Notes: a model not told the origin generated them from the sequence alone. Shown: positions 25,093 through 35,402, counted from the first letter of the stretch. The stretch: DNA of 64,000 nucleotides from Stenotrophomonas maltophilia (GCF_002799245.1 NZ_NEQV01000008.1:1-64000), one strand, 5' to 3'. Numbers and translations are program-made.

Positions 25093-26160
25093 TCAGCCGG
25101 CCGCCACCGCGCGCTTGGCCGCAGCCACGATCCGCTCAACGCTCGGCAGGTACTTCATCTCCAGGCGGAACAGCGGAATGTGGGTGTCGTAGCCAGTAAC
25201 GCGTTCGACCGGGGCCAGCAGGTCGTAGATCGATTCCTCGGCCAGGCGCGCGGCGATCTCGGCGCCGAAGCCCGCGGTCTTCGGGGCCTCCTGCACGATC
25301 ACGCAGCGGCCGGTCTTGGCCACCGACTCGGCGATGGTGGCGAAGTCCAGCGGGCGCAGCGTGGCCACGTCGATGACTTCGGCACTGATGCCTTCGCCGG
25401 CCAGCTTGTCGGCCGCTTCCAGCGCTTCCTTCACCTGCGCGCCCCAGGTCACCAGGGTCACGTCGGTGCCATCGCGCAGCACGAAGCAGACGTCCAGCGG
25501 CAAGGCTTCGCCGTCGTTGACGACCACTTCCTTGTACTGGCGGTAGATACGCTTGGGCTCCATGTAGATCACCGGATCCGGCTCGCGGATCGCGGCCAGC
25601 AGCAGGCCGTAGGCACGCTGCGGGCTGGACGGCAGCACCACACGCAGGCCCGGCACGTTGGTGAAGATCGCTTCGTTGGCTTCGCTGTGGTGTTCCGGCG
25701 CGCGGATGCCACCGCCCCACGGCACGCGCAGCACCATCGGGCAGTGCAGGCGGCCACGGGTGCGGTAGCGCAGGCGTGCGGCGTGGCAGACGATATGGTC
25801 GACCATCGGGTACATGAAGCCATCGAACTGGGCTTCGGCCACCGGCTTCATGCCCTGTGCGGCCAGGCCAATGGTCAGGCCGGCGATGGTGGTTTCGTCC
25901 AGCGGGGTGTCGAGGATGCGGTCCGAGCCGAAGCGCTGCTGCAGACCGGCGGTGGCGCGGAACACGCCGCCATTGACGCCCACGTCTTCGCCCAGCACCA
26001 GCACCGACGGGTCGTGTTCCAGCTCCCAGGCCAGCGCCTGGGTGATGGCTTCGATCAGGGTGATCGGGGTGGTGGTCATGCTGTCATCTCCGCGCGCGAC
26101 AGCAGCGCTGTCGGCGGCGTTGGTGTGCGCGCCGGGCGCGCCGTTCTTGATCTCATCCAT
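25093..26160 (-). CDS. bkdA2: Branched-chain 2-oxoacid dehydrogenase E1 beta
   Basis: The 355-aa E1 beta subunit of the thiamine-diphosphate E1 component. Visible motifs are LGEDVGVNGGVFRATAGL, DTPLDETTIAGLTIGLA (with the Glu that activates ThDP) and EAQFDGFMYPMVDHIVCHAARLRYRTRG. A C-terminal transketolase domain follows (VTLVTWGAQVKEALEAADKL). The start MDEIKNGAPG at 26160 overlaps the end of E1 alpha by 8 bp. With E1 alpha it decarboxylates branched-chain 2-oxoacids from Val/Leu/Ile and can feed branched-chain fatty acid synthesis. Confidence 0.93.
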   Translation of the reverse strand: MDEIKNGAPGAHTNAADSAAVARGDDSMTTTPITLIEAITQALAWELEHDPSVLVLGEDVGVNGGVFRATAGLQQRFGSDRILDTPLDETTIAGLTIGLAAQGMKPVAEAQFDGFMYPMVDHIVCHAARLRYRTRGRLHCPMVLRVPWGGGIRAPEHHSEANEAIFTNVPGLRVVLPSSPQRAYGLLLAAIREPDPVIYMEPKRIYRQYKEVVVNDGEALPLDVCFVLRDGTDVTLVTWGAQVKEALEAADKLAGEGISAEVIDVATLRPLDFATIAESVAKTGRCVIVQEAPKTAGFGAEIAARLAEESIYDLLAPVERVTGYDTHIPLFRLEMKYLPSVERIVAAAKRAVAAG

Positions 26161-27235
26161 GGCGCTTCTCCAGGGCGATCGCCTGGGCACGCTGGGCCAG
26201 CAGGTCCGGCGGCGGATCGGCATACAGGAAATCGAACATCGCCTCGACCGGCTGCACCGGCGTGTTGAGGTACAGGTTCACTTCCTCGTCCACGCGCTTG
26301 CCGCACTCGGCGGTCCAGGCGGCTTCTTCTTCCTCGCTCCACACACCCGCGTTGATCAGGTACTTGCGCAGGCGCAGCATCGGCTCGCGCTGCCAGGCAT
26401 CCTTCACCTCGGCGTCGTCGCGGTAGCGGCGTGCGTCATCGGCGGTGGTGTGGTCGGACAGGCGGTAGGTCATCAGTTCCAGCACGGTGCCACCGCCGCC
26501 GGCCAGCGCACGTTCGCGCGCCTGCTCCATCGCCGCCAGCACTGCGATCAGGTCGTTGCCGTCCACCTGCAGGCAGTGCAGGCCGCCAGCCAGGCCCTTC
26601 TGCGCCAGCGTTTCGGCACCGGTCTGGGCCGAGCGCGGCACCGAGATGGCCCAACCGTTGTTGACGATGCACAGGATCAGCGGCAGCTTGTAGGCGCCGG
26701 CCGAATTCAGGGCCGCGTAGAAGTCGGTCTTGGAACTGCCGCCATCGCCGCACACGGCCACGGCGATCTGCGGTTCCTTGTTGAGCTTGAACTTCAGCGC
26801 GGCGCCTGCGGCGTGCAGGCACTGGGTGGAAATCGGCACGCAGAACGGGAAGTCCTTGGCCGCGTTGCCGCCGTAATCGTTGCCGCGTTCGTCGCCGCCC
26901 CAGTACATCAGCACGTCGTGCGGGCGCACGCCACGCATGAACATGGCGCCATACTCGCGGTACGAAGGCGCGAACACGTCGTCCTTCTGCATCGCAGCGC
27001 CGATACCCACGTGCGCGGCTTCATGGCCCAGGCAGGCGGCATAGGTGCCGAGCTTGCCGGTGCGCTGCAGCGCGATGGATTTGCTGTCGAACGTGCGTAC
27101 GAACAGCATCTGCTTGAACAGCGGTACCAGGACCTTGGGGTCGCGCAGCGACGCGGGCAGGTCATCGCGGACGAGCTTGCCGTCCGCGTCCAGGTACTGC
27201 AGGTATTCGATCTTGAATTCAGCGGCAACCGTCAT
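26153..27235 (-). CDS. bkdA1: Branched-chain 2-oxoacid dehydrogenase E1 alpha
   Basis: A 360-aa ThDP-dependent E1 alpha subunit, first gene of the operon. The ThDP motif is GDGGSSKTDFYAALNSAGAYKLPLILCIVNNGWAIS. The phospho-loop-like segment YRLSDHTTADDARRYR and the FAPSYREYGAMFMRGV region fit the branched-chain class rather than the pyruvate class. Start ATG 27235 is preceded by GAAGGTG. A good sigma-70-type promoter is visible at 27259-27287. The neighbouring kynA on the other side of the divergent region suggests a joint amino-acid catabolism locus. Confidence 0.92.
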   Translation of the reverse strand: MTVAAEFKIEYLQYLDADGKLVRDDLPASLRDPKVLVPLFKQMLFVRTFDSKSIALQRTGKLGTYAACLGHEAAHVGIGAAMQKDDVFAPSYREYGAMFMRGVRPHDVLMYWGGDERGNDYGGNAAKDFPFCVPISTQCLHAAGAALKFKLNKEPQIAVAVCGDGGSSKTDFYAALNSAGAYKLPLILCIVNNGWAISVPRSAQTGAETLAQKGLAGGLHCLQVDGNDLIAVLAAMEQARERALAGGGGTVLELMTYRLSDHTTADDARRYRDDAEVKDAWQREPMLRLRKYLINAGVWSEEEEAAWTAECGKRVDEEVNLYLNTPVQPVEAMFDFLYADPPPDLLAQRAQAIALEKRHG

Positions 27236-27570
27236 TGCGTACTGCACCTTCGACAGAGAAGTTACAAATGATATGAATCACCATGTTAAGGAACGCGTAC
27301 GGAATAGCCTTCCTGCGCCGCAACACGGCGATTCCCCGTTTTACCCCTGCCGGTGGGTGGGGGGCCAATAACAACAACGTATTCAGTCGTTGCTGCAAAG
27401 CATCAGAATACGCCTCTGGCTGACCGCCAGTACAACGGCGTGGACGGTTCCACGCGCAGGCCCGGCATCGGCCGATGCTCCACGGCCAACCGCACGCCCC
27501 GGTATGGACCCGGCGGCTGTCAGCGCGGCGGCAACGCGCTACCCTTGCCGCCCCCGATCTGGTCCCGCCC
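27236..27570. other. Divergent intergenic region bkdA1/kynA
   Basis: This 335-bp region holds the bkd promoter at its left end. In the middle is a spaced inverted repeat CGTATTC ... GAATACG (about 27379-27413), a candidate regulator site. No additional gene is convincing here. Confidence 0.5.
27259..27287 (-). promoter_or_regulatory. Candidate promoter of the bkd operon
   Basis: On the minus strand TTAACA (27287-27282) and TGTAAC (27264-27259) are separated by 17 bp. The predicted start is about 17-20 nt before the E1 alpha ATG, in a locally AT-rich stretch. Confidence 0.55.
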
Positions 27571-28446
27571 ATGTCCGTCGACAACAACCAACGCGATCTC
27601 GAAGCCGGCATCCACACCGACCTGCAGGGACGCCTGACCTACGGCGGCTACCTGCGGCTGGACCAGCTGCTCAGCGCGCAGCAGCCGCTGTCCAGCCCGC
27701 CGCACCACGACGAGATGCTCTTCATCATCCAGCACCAGACCTCGGAGCTGTGGCTGAAGCTGCTGGGCCACGAACTGCGCGCGGCGATCGGCTTCCTGCA
27801 GCGCGATGAAGTCTGGCAGTGCCGCAAGGTGCTGGCGCGCAGCAAGCAGGTGCTGCGCCAGCTCACCGAGCAGTGGTCGGTGCTGGAAACGCTCACCCCG
27901 TCCGAATACATGGGCTTCCGCGACGTGCTCGGCCCGTCTTCGGGTTTCCAGTCGCTGCAGTACCGCTACATCGAGTTCCTGCTGGGCAACAAGAACGCGC
28001 AGATGCTGCAGGTGTTCGAGCACGACCCGGCCGGCCAGGCGCAGCTGCGCATCGTGCTGGAAGCGCCCAGCCTGTACGAGGAATTCCTGAAGTACCTGGC
28101 CCGCTTCGGCCATGCCGTCCCGGCGGTCTACGAGGCCCATGACTGGACCCAGCCGCATGTCGCCGACGACGCACTGCAGCCGGTCTTCGAGCGCATCTAC
28201 CAGGACACCGACCGCTACTGGCGCGAGTATTCGCTGTGCGAGGACCTGGTGGACCTGGAGACCGCCTTCCAGCTGTGGCGATTCCGACACATGCGCACCG
28301 TGATGCGGGTGATCGGCTTCAAGCGCGGCACCGGCGGCTCGTCCGGCGTGGGCTTCCTGGCCAAGGCGCTGGAACTGACCTTCTTCCCCGAACTGTTCCA
28401 GGTGCGCACCAGCCTGCAGGCCGCGCCCCCGGCAGAGCTGGGCTGA
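27571..28446 (+). CDS. kynA: Tryptophan 2,3-dioxygenase
   Basis: A heme enzyme opening the indole ring of tryptophan to N-formylkynurenine, the first step of the kynurenine pathway. The 291-aa protein has the N-terminal signature LTYGGYLRLDQLLSAQQPLS and HHDEMLFIIQHQTSELWLKLL. The proximal heme-histidine region is RFRHMRTVMRVIGFKRGTGGSSGV. Length fits the bacterial family (about 280-290 aa). Start ATG 27571 (MSVDNNQRDL); the upstream in-frame extension is not conserved. No other kynurenine-pathway gene is in the window. Confidence 0.95.
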   Translation: MSVDNNQRDLEAGIHTDLQGRLTYGGYLRLDQLLSAQQPLSSPPHHDEMLFIIQHQTSELWLKLLGHELRAAIGFLQRDEVWQCRKVLARSKQVLRQLTEQWSVLETLTPSEYMGFRDVLGPSSGFQSLQYRYIEFLLGNKNAQMLQVFEHDPAGQAQLRIVLEAPSLYEEFLKYLARFGHAVPAVYEAHDWTQPHVADDALQPVFERIYQDTDRYWREYSLCEDLVDLETAFQLWRFRHMRTVMRVIGFKRGTGGSSGVGFLAKALELTFFPELFQVRTSLQAAPPAELG

Positions 28447-28627
28447 TCCCCATTCAGCTTTGTCGCCGGCCGGCGGCTGGATCGTTTCAGATGCAAGTTC
28501 AGGGAGCAGGCTGCCACCTGCCTCAAACGGCGTGTATTTGACGTGAACGCCAGAAGTCGGTGATCCTCGCGCGTTGCTCCAACTGCACAGCGGACGTGCT
28601 CGTCATCCACCGAACCAGGAAATCCGC

Positions 28628-30127
<1,500 letters not shown>

Positions 30128-30146
30128 CGATGAGAGGGTAGAAGGC

Positions 30147-30746
30147 ATGCGCATGAAGCTCGGTGGTGCAGTGGTGGTGGTCTGTGCGGCGCTGATCGGC
30201 GCCTGTTCCCAACCGCAAGCGCCTGCCGCCGCCGAGCCCACGCAGCCTCTGGATACCCGACCCACCGAGCCACCGGTCGCTGACCCCAGCGAACCGGTGG
30301 CTTCGGGCAATACCCCGGTGGCGGCGGACATCGCCGCCATCGCCGGGCTCGGCGCGCAGTTCGACCCGGCCCGCGACCCCGCCGACGATCTGGCCACCGC
30401 CAAGGTGGAAGCCCAGCGCGGCAAGAAGCGCATCCTGCTTGAAGTTGGCAACGCGGCCTGTGATCGCTGCCAGGCGCTGGACGAGACAGTTGAAGGCAAC
30501 GGCGATCTGCGCCGCTTCCGCGATGCCCACTACGTGTGGGTGAAGGTCAACGCGAGCGACGAGCAGCCCAACGCCACCTTCTTCGCCCAATACCCGGCGA
30601 TGGAGCGCGACTACCCGTACCTGCTGGTACTCGACGCCGATGGCGGCCTGCTGGTGTCGCAGGCGACCGGCGAGCTGCGCAAGGGCGAAGCCTTCCAGCC
30701 CGCACGCGTGACCGCCTTCCTCAAGCAGTGGGCGCCTGATCGGTAG
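30147..30746 (+). CDS. Thioredoxin-like lipoprotein with CDRC motif
   Basis: A 199-aa lipoprotein: lipobox LIGAC (Cys20), a Pro/Ala/Glu-rich linker to about residue 65, then a thioredoxin-like domain. The CxxC motif is in ILLEVGNAACDRCQALDETV. The cis-Pro region is probably in the segment ERDYPYLLVLDADGGLLVSQATGEL. The layout (lysine before the strand, CxxC at helix start) resembles thioredoxin_7/DUF255 proteins. It is presumably anchored in the periplasm. It follows the peptide transporter by 19 bp. Substrate is unknown. Confidence 0.85.
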   Translation: MRMKLGGAVVVVCAALIGACSQPQAPAAAEPTQPLDTRPTEPPVADPSEPVASGNTPVAADIAAIAGLGAQFDPARDPADDLATAKVEAQRGKKRILLEVGNAACDRCQALDETVEGNGDLRRFRDAHYVWVKVNASDEQPNATFFAQYPAMERDYPYLLVLDADGGLLVSQATGELRKGEAFQPARVTAFLKQWAPDR

Positions 30747-30780
30747 TGCCGGCCGCTGGCCGCTGGCCGGCAGCCTCGGT

Positions 30781-30870
30781 GGATGCCGACCGTTGGCCAT
30801 CAGCCCCGGTGGTTGCCGACCGTTGGCCAACAGCCCCGGTGGGTGCCGGCCGTTGGCCGGCACTGGGGCA
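30781..30870. repeat. Three 30-bp tandem repeats
   Basis: Three consecutive 30-bp units (30781, 30811, 30841) share GCCGACCGTTGGCC and AGCCCCGGT blocks; the third has diverged. The unit contains the CCGACCGTTGGCC palindromic core of a GTAG-element subgroup and is preceded by GGTAGTGCCGGCC at 30742, so the array looks like a tandem expansion of one. Confidence 0.7.
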
Positions 30871-31004
30871 CATCCCCGCACGGCGCGGAGCTACTGCGCG
30901 CACCGTCACACTCTCCGAATCAGCGTCTCAACTTCACCGTGAGCACGCCGCTACCGGCAAGGACCTCAGTCGACGCCCCGTCGATGCAACCTACCGGAAC
31001 GCCC

Positions 31005-32144
31005 ATGCACAGCGACCACGCCGAACGATTGCCCGAACCTGCCAGCGACCTGGCCGAGGGTGGGGCTGGCGAGGGCGTGACCCTGCCTGCGCAGGAGGCG
31101 CTGCTGGATGACGCGGGCACCGGCGAGGACGCTGTTGAACTGGCACCGCCACGCCACCGCCTGCCGCAGATCGCGCTGCCCGACAATGTGGTGCTGAAGG
31201 GGGCCGTGCAGAAGCTGGTGGAGCAGAAGGCGCGCCTTGATGCGCTTGCCGCCGAGGGCCAGCTGGCCGGGCTGATGCCGCCGGAATGGCAGGGCCACGG
31301 CGTGCGTGCCATCGATCTGTCCACCTTCATCCAGGGCGTGCTGCCGTTCCTGCAGACCAGCGAACGTGGCGAAACCGCGCCCGCCCGCCTGCCGGTACGC
31401 CACGTGCTGGGGGATGACAGCCGCTGGGGCCTGGAGGATGTCTCCGAGCCGAAGTCGCTGGCCTGGTACCTGGCCAGTGACGAGCGCGCCACCGCCGGCA
31501 GCAAGGACGTGGCAGAGGCCTGGCTGGTCGGCGCGCTGGGCCTGGCGTGGATGCAGGAGGGGCGCAGCCGCCCCGGCTTCCTGCGTGCGATGGGCCAGGA
31601 CAGCCTGGCAGCGCGGGTGACCATGCTGGGTTATCCGCCGGCCAACGAACTGGCGCTGTACAGCGTCACCGCGCACGGCCAGCCGCAGATCTGGTGCGTG
31701 CACGGCCGTCGCCGCATGCGGCCGCTGGTGGCGCCCTGGCTGAGTGTGCCGCTGCTGACCGCCTACGGCGTGCCGGCGCCGGTTGCGTGGCCGTCCAGCT
31801 TCCCGCCGGTGGAGGCGGTGGCCGAACTGCTGGCGACCGCCCGCCTGGGGCGCGCGCTGCCGGAAGTGGATCTGGGCAAGGTGGTGGCGAAGATCGCCGA
31901 GGATGCCGCGTCCGACGCCTGGCAACCGGTCAGCCTGCTGCAGCTCAACACCTGGTCACCCCGTTGGCACTTCTTCCTGGGCACCTTCGTCGGCCTGCCG
32001 TCGCTGCTGCTGGTGGCCGCAGCGCTGGCGCTGCCGGGGGCAATCGAAGCGGCCACGGTTGCCGCATCACTCGGTTTCGCCGGCGGTGCCATCGCAGCGC
32101 TGGCAGTGCCGTGGATCCACGCACGTCGCAAGCACCTCAGCTGA
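31005..32144 (+). CDS. Membrane protein of unknown function, two C-terminal helices
   Basis: This 379-aa protein begins with an acidic low-complexity region (HAERLPEPASDLAEGGAGEG), continues with a soluble region of about 280 aa (VLKGAVQKLVEQKARLDALAAEGQLAG ... LPVRHVLGDDSRWGLEDVSEPKSLAWYLAS ...), and ends with two membrane helices (FFLGTFVGLPSLLLVAAALALPG and ATVAASLGFAGGAIAALAVPWI) plus a basic tail (HARRKHLS). I do not recognise any domain. The start is uncertain: ATG 31005 and ATG 30984 are both possible. It ends at a perfect 28-bp inverted repeat. Confidence 0.7.
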   Translation: MHSDHAERLPEPASDLAEGGAGEGVTLPAQEALLDDAGTGEDAVELAPPRHRLPQIALPDNVVLKGAVQKLVEQKARLDALAAEGQLAGLMPPEWQGHGVRAIDLSTFIQGVLPFLQTSERGETAPARLPVRHVLGDDSRWGLEDVSEPKSLAWYLASDERATAGSKDVAEAWLVGALGLAWMQEGRSRPGFLRAMGQDSLAARVTMLGYPPANELALYSVTAHGQPQIWCVHGRRRMRPLVAPWLSVPLLTAYGVPAPVAWPSSFPPVEAVAELLATARLGRALPEVDLGKVVAKIAEDAASDAWQPVSLLQLNTWSPRWHFFLGTFVGLPSLLLVAAALALPGAIEAATVAASLGFAGGAIAALAVPWIHARRKHLS

Positions 32145-32222
32145 AAAAAGGGGACGGAGGGGATTAAGTCGCAATCAGCACAGGTGTGCGTGATGCGACT
32201 TAATCCCCTCCGTCCCCTTTTT
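32145..32222. terminator. Perfect 28-bp inverted repeat between convergent genes
   Basis: The arms 32145-32172 and 32195-32222 are exact reverse complements, separated by 22 bp. The left arm starts with five A and GGGGACGG and the right arm ends in CCGTCCCC and five T, so it can act as a bidirectional terminator for the genes on both sides. A solitary copy of one arm occurs at 35445-35471, which marks it as a dispersed repeat rather than a purely local terminator. Confidence 0.85.
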
Positions 32223-32225
32223 CTC

Positions 32226-32720
32226 TCAGACGCCTTCGCCCATCCGCTCCAGGCCTTCGCCGGCCAGGCGCAGGATCAGCTTCTCCAGCATCTGCTCCTC
32301 CTCGTCGCTCAGCACCGACATCAGCTTGCGGGTGATCTCGATCACCATCGGGGCGATGGTCTCGTATACCTCGAAGCCGGCCGCCGACAGCGCCAGCACC
32401 GAGCGGCGGCGGTCGTCGCCGTGGGTCTCGCGCTTGATGAAACCGCGCTCCAGCAGGCGGGCCACGGCCCGGCTGACCGCCACCTTGTCCATCGCCGTGC
32501 GGTCGGAGACCTCGCTGGCCGAGGAACCCGGGTACAGCGCCAGGATGGTGATCACCCGCCACTCGGGGATCGCCAGACCGTAACGATCACCGTATAGCTT
32601 GGCGATGTTGCCGCTGACCCGGTTGGACAGCACGCTCAGCCGGTACGGCAGGAACTGTTCCAGGTCGAGCAGGACGTGCGAAGAACGCAGGCGGGTCGAA
32701 ACGGGATCGGCGGGGCTCAT
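32226..32720 (-). CDS. MarR family regulator, divergent from hppD
   Basis: A 164-aa winged-helix regulator: helix 1 HVLLDLEQFLPYRLSVLSNRVS, recognition region SASEVSDRTAMDKVAVSRAVARLLERGFIKRETHGDDRRRSVLALSAAG (with the wing DDRRR), and C-terminal dimerisation helices. MarR proteins usually bind between divergent genes and respond to aromatic ligands, so control of hppD-hmgA by tyrosine-pathway intermediates is the natural inference. ATG 32720 is 130 bp from the hppD start. Confidence 0.93.
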   Translation of the reverse strand: MSPADPVSTRLRSSHVLLDLEQFLPYRLSVLSNRVSGNIAKLYGDRYGLAIPEWRVITILALYPGSSASEVSDRTAMDKVAVSRAVARLLERGFIKRETHGDDRRRSVLALSAAGFEVYETIAPMVIEITRKLMSVLSDEEEQMLEKLILRLAGEGLERMGEGV

Positions 32721-32733
32721 GTTGCGGTGCACC

Positions 32734-32766
32734 TTGCTGGTGGTTTCAAGTGTAACTATAAGTGTT
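32734..32766 (+). promoter_or_regulatory. Candidate hppD promoter with direct repeats
   Basis: TTGCTG (32734-32739) and TATAAG (32757-32762) are spaced by 17 bp and face hppD. AAGTGT occurs twice, at 32748-32753 and 32760-32765, twelve bp apart, overlapping the -10. These direct repeats are a candidate site for the divergent MarR regulator. Confidence 0.5.
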
Positions 32767-32849
32767 GGGTCCAGACCCTGCATTCTCGCCGGGTCCCTAC
32801 CTGCCCGCACCTGGTTTGTACCGATGCGGTACCGATTCGGAGCCACGCC

Positions 32850-33962
32850 ATGAATACCGCAGTCCCGACCGCCTCGCATCCCAACCCCGGCATGCAGGTC
32901 ACCACCTTCGAGAACCCGATGGGCATCGACGGCTTCGAGTTCGTCGAATTCGCCGCCCCGGCAGGCCGCGGCCAGGAGCTGCACGAGTACTTCCGGAAGA
33001 TGGGCTTCAGCGCGGTGCTCAAGCACAAGCAGCGTCCGATTACCGTCTATCGCCAGGGCGACGTCAACTTCCTGGTCAATGAGGACCCCGATTCGTTCGC
33101 CTCGGACTTCGCCGAAAAGCACGGTCCGTGCGCCTGCGGCTTCGCGATCCGCTTCAAGAAGCCGGGTCAGGAGGTCTACCAGACCGCGCTGGGCAACGGC
33201 GCCGAAGCCATCGCCTTCAAGCCGGACAGCAAGGCGGTCGGCGCGCCGGTCATCAAGGGCATCGGCGATTGCATGCTGTACCTGGTCGACCGCTACGGCA
33301 GTGCCGGCAGCATCTTCGACGGCGACTACGAGCCGATCGCCGGTGCCGACCTGCACCCGGTGGGCTTCGGCCTGACCTTCATCGACCACCTGACCCACAA
33401 CCTGTACTTCGGCAACATGCAGCAGTGGTCGGACTACTACGAACGCCTGTTCAACTTCCGCGAGATCCGCTACTTCGACATCAAGGGCCTGAAGACCGGC
33501 CTGGTGTCCAAGGCGATGACCGCGCCGGACGGCATCGTGCGCATCCCGCTGAACGAATCGTCCGACCCGAAGAGCCAGATCAACGAGTACCTGGACGCGT
33601 ACAAGGGCGAAGGCATCCAGCACATCGCCTGCTTCACCGAGAACATCTACGAGACCGTCGAGGCGATGCGCGCGCAGGGTGTGGATTTCCTCGACACGCC
33701 GGAGACCTACTTCGACGTGATCGACCAGCGCGTGCCGAACCACGGTGAAGACGTGGCACGCCTGGCGAAGAACAAGATCCTGATCGATGCCGATCCGGAA
33801 ACCCACCAGCGCAAGCTGCTGCAGATCTTCACCCAGAACTGCATCGGTCCGATCTTCTTCGAGATCATCCAGCGCAAGGGCAACGAAGGCTTCGGTGAAG
33901 GCAACTTCACCGCGCTGTTCGAGAGCATCGAGCGCGACCAGATCCGCCGCGGCGTGCTGTAA
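32850..33962 (+). CDS. hppD: 4-hydroxyphenylpyruvate dioxygenase
   Basis: A 370-aa Fe(II) enzyme converting 4-hydroxyphenylpyruvate to homogentisate in tyrosine breakdown. It has two VOC domains. The metal ligands are visible as His in TFIDHLTHNLYFG, His in GIQHIACFTENIYE and Glu in IGPIFFEIIQRKG. Length fits the bacterial enzymes (about 350-370 aa). Start ATG 32850 (MNTAVPTASHPNPGMQ). hmgA follows 103 bp downstream across one SMAG element, so product and next enzyme are paired. Homogentisate can oxidise to brown pyomelanin if HmgA is limiting. Confidence 0.97.
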   Translation: MNTAVPTASHPNPGMQVTTFENPMGIDGFEFVEFAAPAGRGQELHEYFRKMGFSAVLKHKQRPITVYRQGDVNFLVNEDPDSFASDFAEKHGPCACGFAIRFKKPGQEVYQTALGNGAEAIAFKPDSKAVGAPVIKGIGDCMLYLVDRYGSAGSIFDGDYEPIAGADLHPVGFGLTFIDHLTHNLYFGNMQQWSDYYERLFNFREIRYFDIKGLKTGLVSKAMTAPDGIVRIPLNESSDPKSQINEYLDAYKGEGIQHIACFTENIYETVEAMRAQGVDFLDTPETYFDVIDQRVPNHGEDVARLAKNKILIDADPETHQRKLLQIFTQNCIGPIFFEIIQRKGNEGFGEGNFTALFESIERDQIRRGVL

Positions 33963-34004
33963 GGTCTTCGGGAGCGCCGGGCCACGCCCGGCGCCTGCCC
34001 ACCT

Positions 34005-34029
34005 GTAGAGCCGAGCCTTGCTCGGCCGC
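34005..34029. repeat. Single SMAG palindrome between hppD and hmgA
   Basis: GTAGAGCCGAGCCTTGCTCGGC forms one hairpin in the 103-bp hppD-hmgA spacer, 37 bp before the hmgA start. Its intragenic position in a likely operon could affect relative expression. Confidence 0.75.
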
Positions 34030-34065
34030 TTTCCGTTCCGGTCTCGCCGTTTCCAGGAGTCCCCC

Positions 34066-35364
34066 ATGTCCCCCGCCATCACCGCCCGCGGCTACCAGTC
34101 CGGCTTCGGCAACGAATTCGCCACCGAGGCCGTCGCCGGCGCGCTGCCGGTCGGGCAGAACTCGCCACAGAAGGTGGCCCATGGCCTCTATGCCGAACAG
34201 TTGACCGGCACCGCCTTCACCGCGCCGCGTGGCAGCAACCGCCGCAGCTGGCTGTACCGGATCCGTCCGGCGGTGACCCATGGTGAGTTCACCCCGTTCG
34301 CGCAGTCGCAGCTGCAGTGTGATTTCGGCGCACAGCCGGCCTCGCCGAACCAGCTGCGCTGGAGTCCGCTGCCGCTGCCGGAGCTGCCGACCGACTTCGT
34401 CGAAGGCCTGTACACGATGGGCGGCAACGGTTCGCCGGATGCGCATGCCGGCGTGGGCATCCACCTCTACGCTGCCAACCGCGACATGGTCGGCCGCTAC
34501 TTCTACGACGCCGATGGTGAACTGCTGATCGTGCCGCAGCTGGGCGCGCTGCGCCTGCTGACCGAGCTGGGCGTGATCGAAATCGAGCCGCAGCAGATCG
34601 CAGTGATTCCGCGCGGCGTACGGTTCCGCGTCGAGCTGCCCGATGGTCCCAGCCGCGGCTACATCTGCGAGAACTACGGTGCGCTGCTGAAGCTGCCCGA
34701 CCTCGGCCCGATCGGTTCCAACGGCCTGGCCAACCCGCGCGACTTCGAAACCCCGCACGCGGCGTTCGAGGATGTTGATGGCGATTTCGAGCTGATCGCA
34801 AAGTTCGAAGGCCGCCTGTGGCGTGCGCCGATCGACCATTCGCCGCTGGACGTGGTGGCCTGGCACGGCAACTACGCGCCGTACCGCTACGACCTGCGCC
34901 GCTTCAACACCATCGGTTCGATCAGCTACGACCACCCGGATCCGTCGATCTTCCTGGTGCTGCATTCGCCCAGCGACACGCCCGGGACCAGCAACATGGA
35001 TTTCGCGATCTTCCCGCCGCGCTGGCTGGTGGCGCAGAACACCTTCCGCCCCCCGTGGTTCCACCGCAACATCGCCAGCGAGTTCATGGGCCTGGTGCAT
35101 GGCGCCTATGACGCCAAGGCCGAAGGCTTCGTGCCCGGTGGCGCATCGCTGCACAACTGCATGAGCGGTCACGGCCCGGACGCGCCGACCTTCGACAAGG
35201 CCTCCAATGCCGATCTGTCCAAGGCCGATGTCATCAAGGACACGATGGCCTTCATGTTCGAGACCCGCGCGGTGATCCGCCCAAGCGCGCAGGCCTTGGC
35301 TGCCGGCCATCGCCAGGGCGATTACCAGCAGTGCTGGAACGGGCTGCGCAACAACTACCGCTGA
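34066..35364 (+). CDS. hmgA: Homogentisate 1,2-dioxygenase
   Basis: A 432-aa cupin-type Fe(II) dioxygenase cleaving homogentisate to maleylacetoacetate. Typical motifs are YQSGFGNEFATEAVAGALPVGQNSPQ at the N-terminus, PRGVRFRVELPDGPSRGYICENYG, and the C-terminal iron-binding region PPWFHRNIASEFMGLVHGAYDAK with HNCMSGHGPDA. Length matches the family (about 430-440). ATG 34066 has the SD CAGGAG. It is the second step of the local tyrosine route after hppD; maleylacetoacetate isomerase and fumarylacetoacetase are not in the window. Confidence 0.97.
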   Translation: MSPAITARGYQSGFGNEFATEAVAGALPVGQNSPQKVAHGLYAEQLTGTAFTAPRGSNRRSWLYRIRPAVTHGEFTPFAQSQLQCDFGAQPASPNQLRWSPLPLPELPTDFVEGLYTMGGNGSPDAHAGVGIHLYAANRDMVGRYFYDADGELLIVPQLGALRLLTELGVIEIEPQQIAVIPRGVRFRVELPDGPSRGYICENYGALLKLPDLGPIGSNGLANPRDFETPHAAFEDVDGDFELIAKFEGRLWRAPIDHSPLDVVAWHGNYAPYRYDLRRFNTIGSISYDHPDPSIFLVLHSPSDTPGTSNMDFAIFPPRWLVAQNTFRPPWFHRNIASEFMGLVHGAYDAKAEGFVPGGASLHNCMSGHGPDAPTFDKASNADLSKADVIKDTMAFMFETRAVIRPSAQALAAGHRQGDYQQCWNGLRNNYR

Positions 35365-35402
35365 AGCGGAAGGGGCCACGTCTCGGCGACACGCCGCACC
35401 CG

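Noticed and set aside
32721..34082. N-terminal extension of the MarR frame to 618 aa
   Set aside because: The extension is antisense to hppD; the MarR domain starts at ATG 32720 with a normal length.
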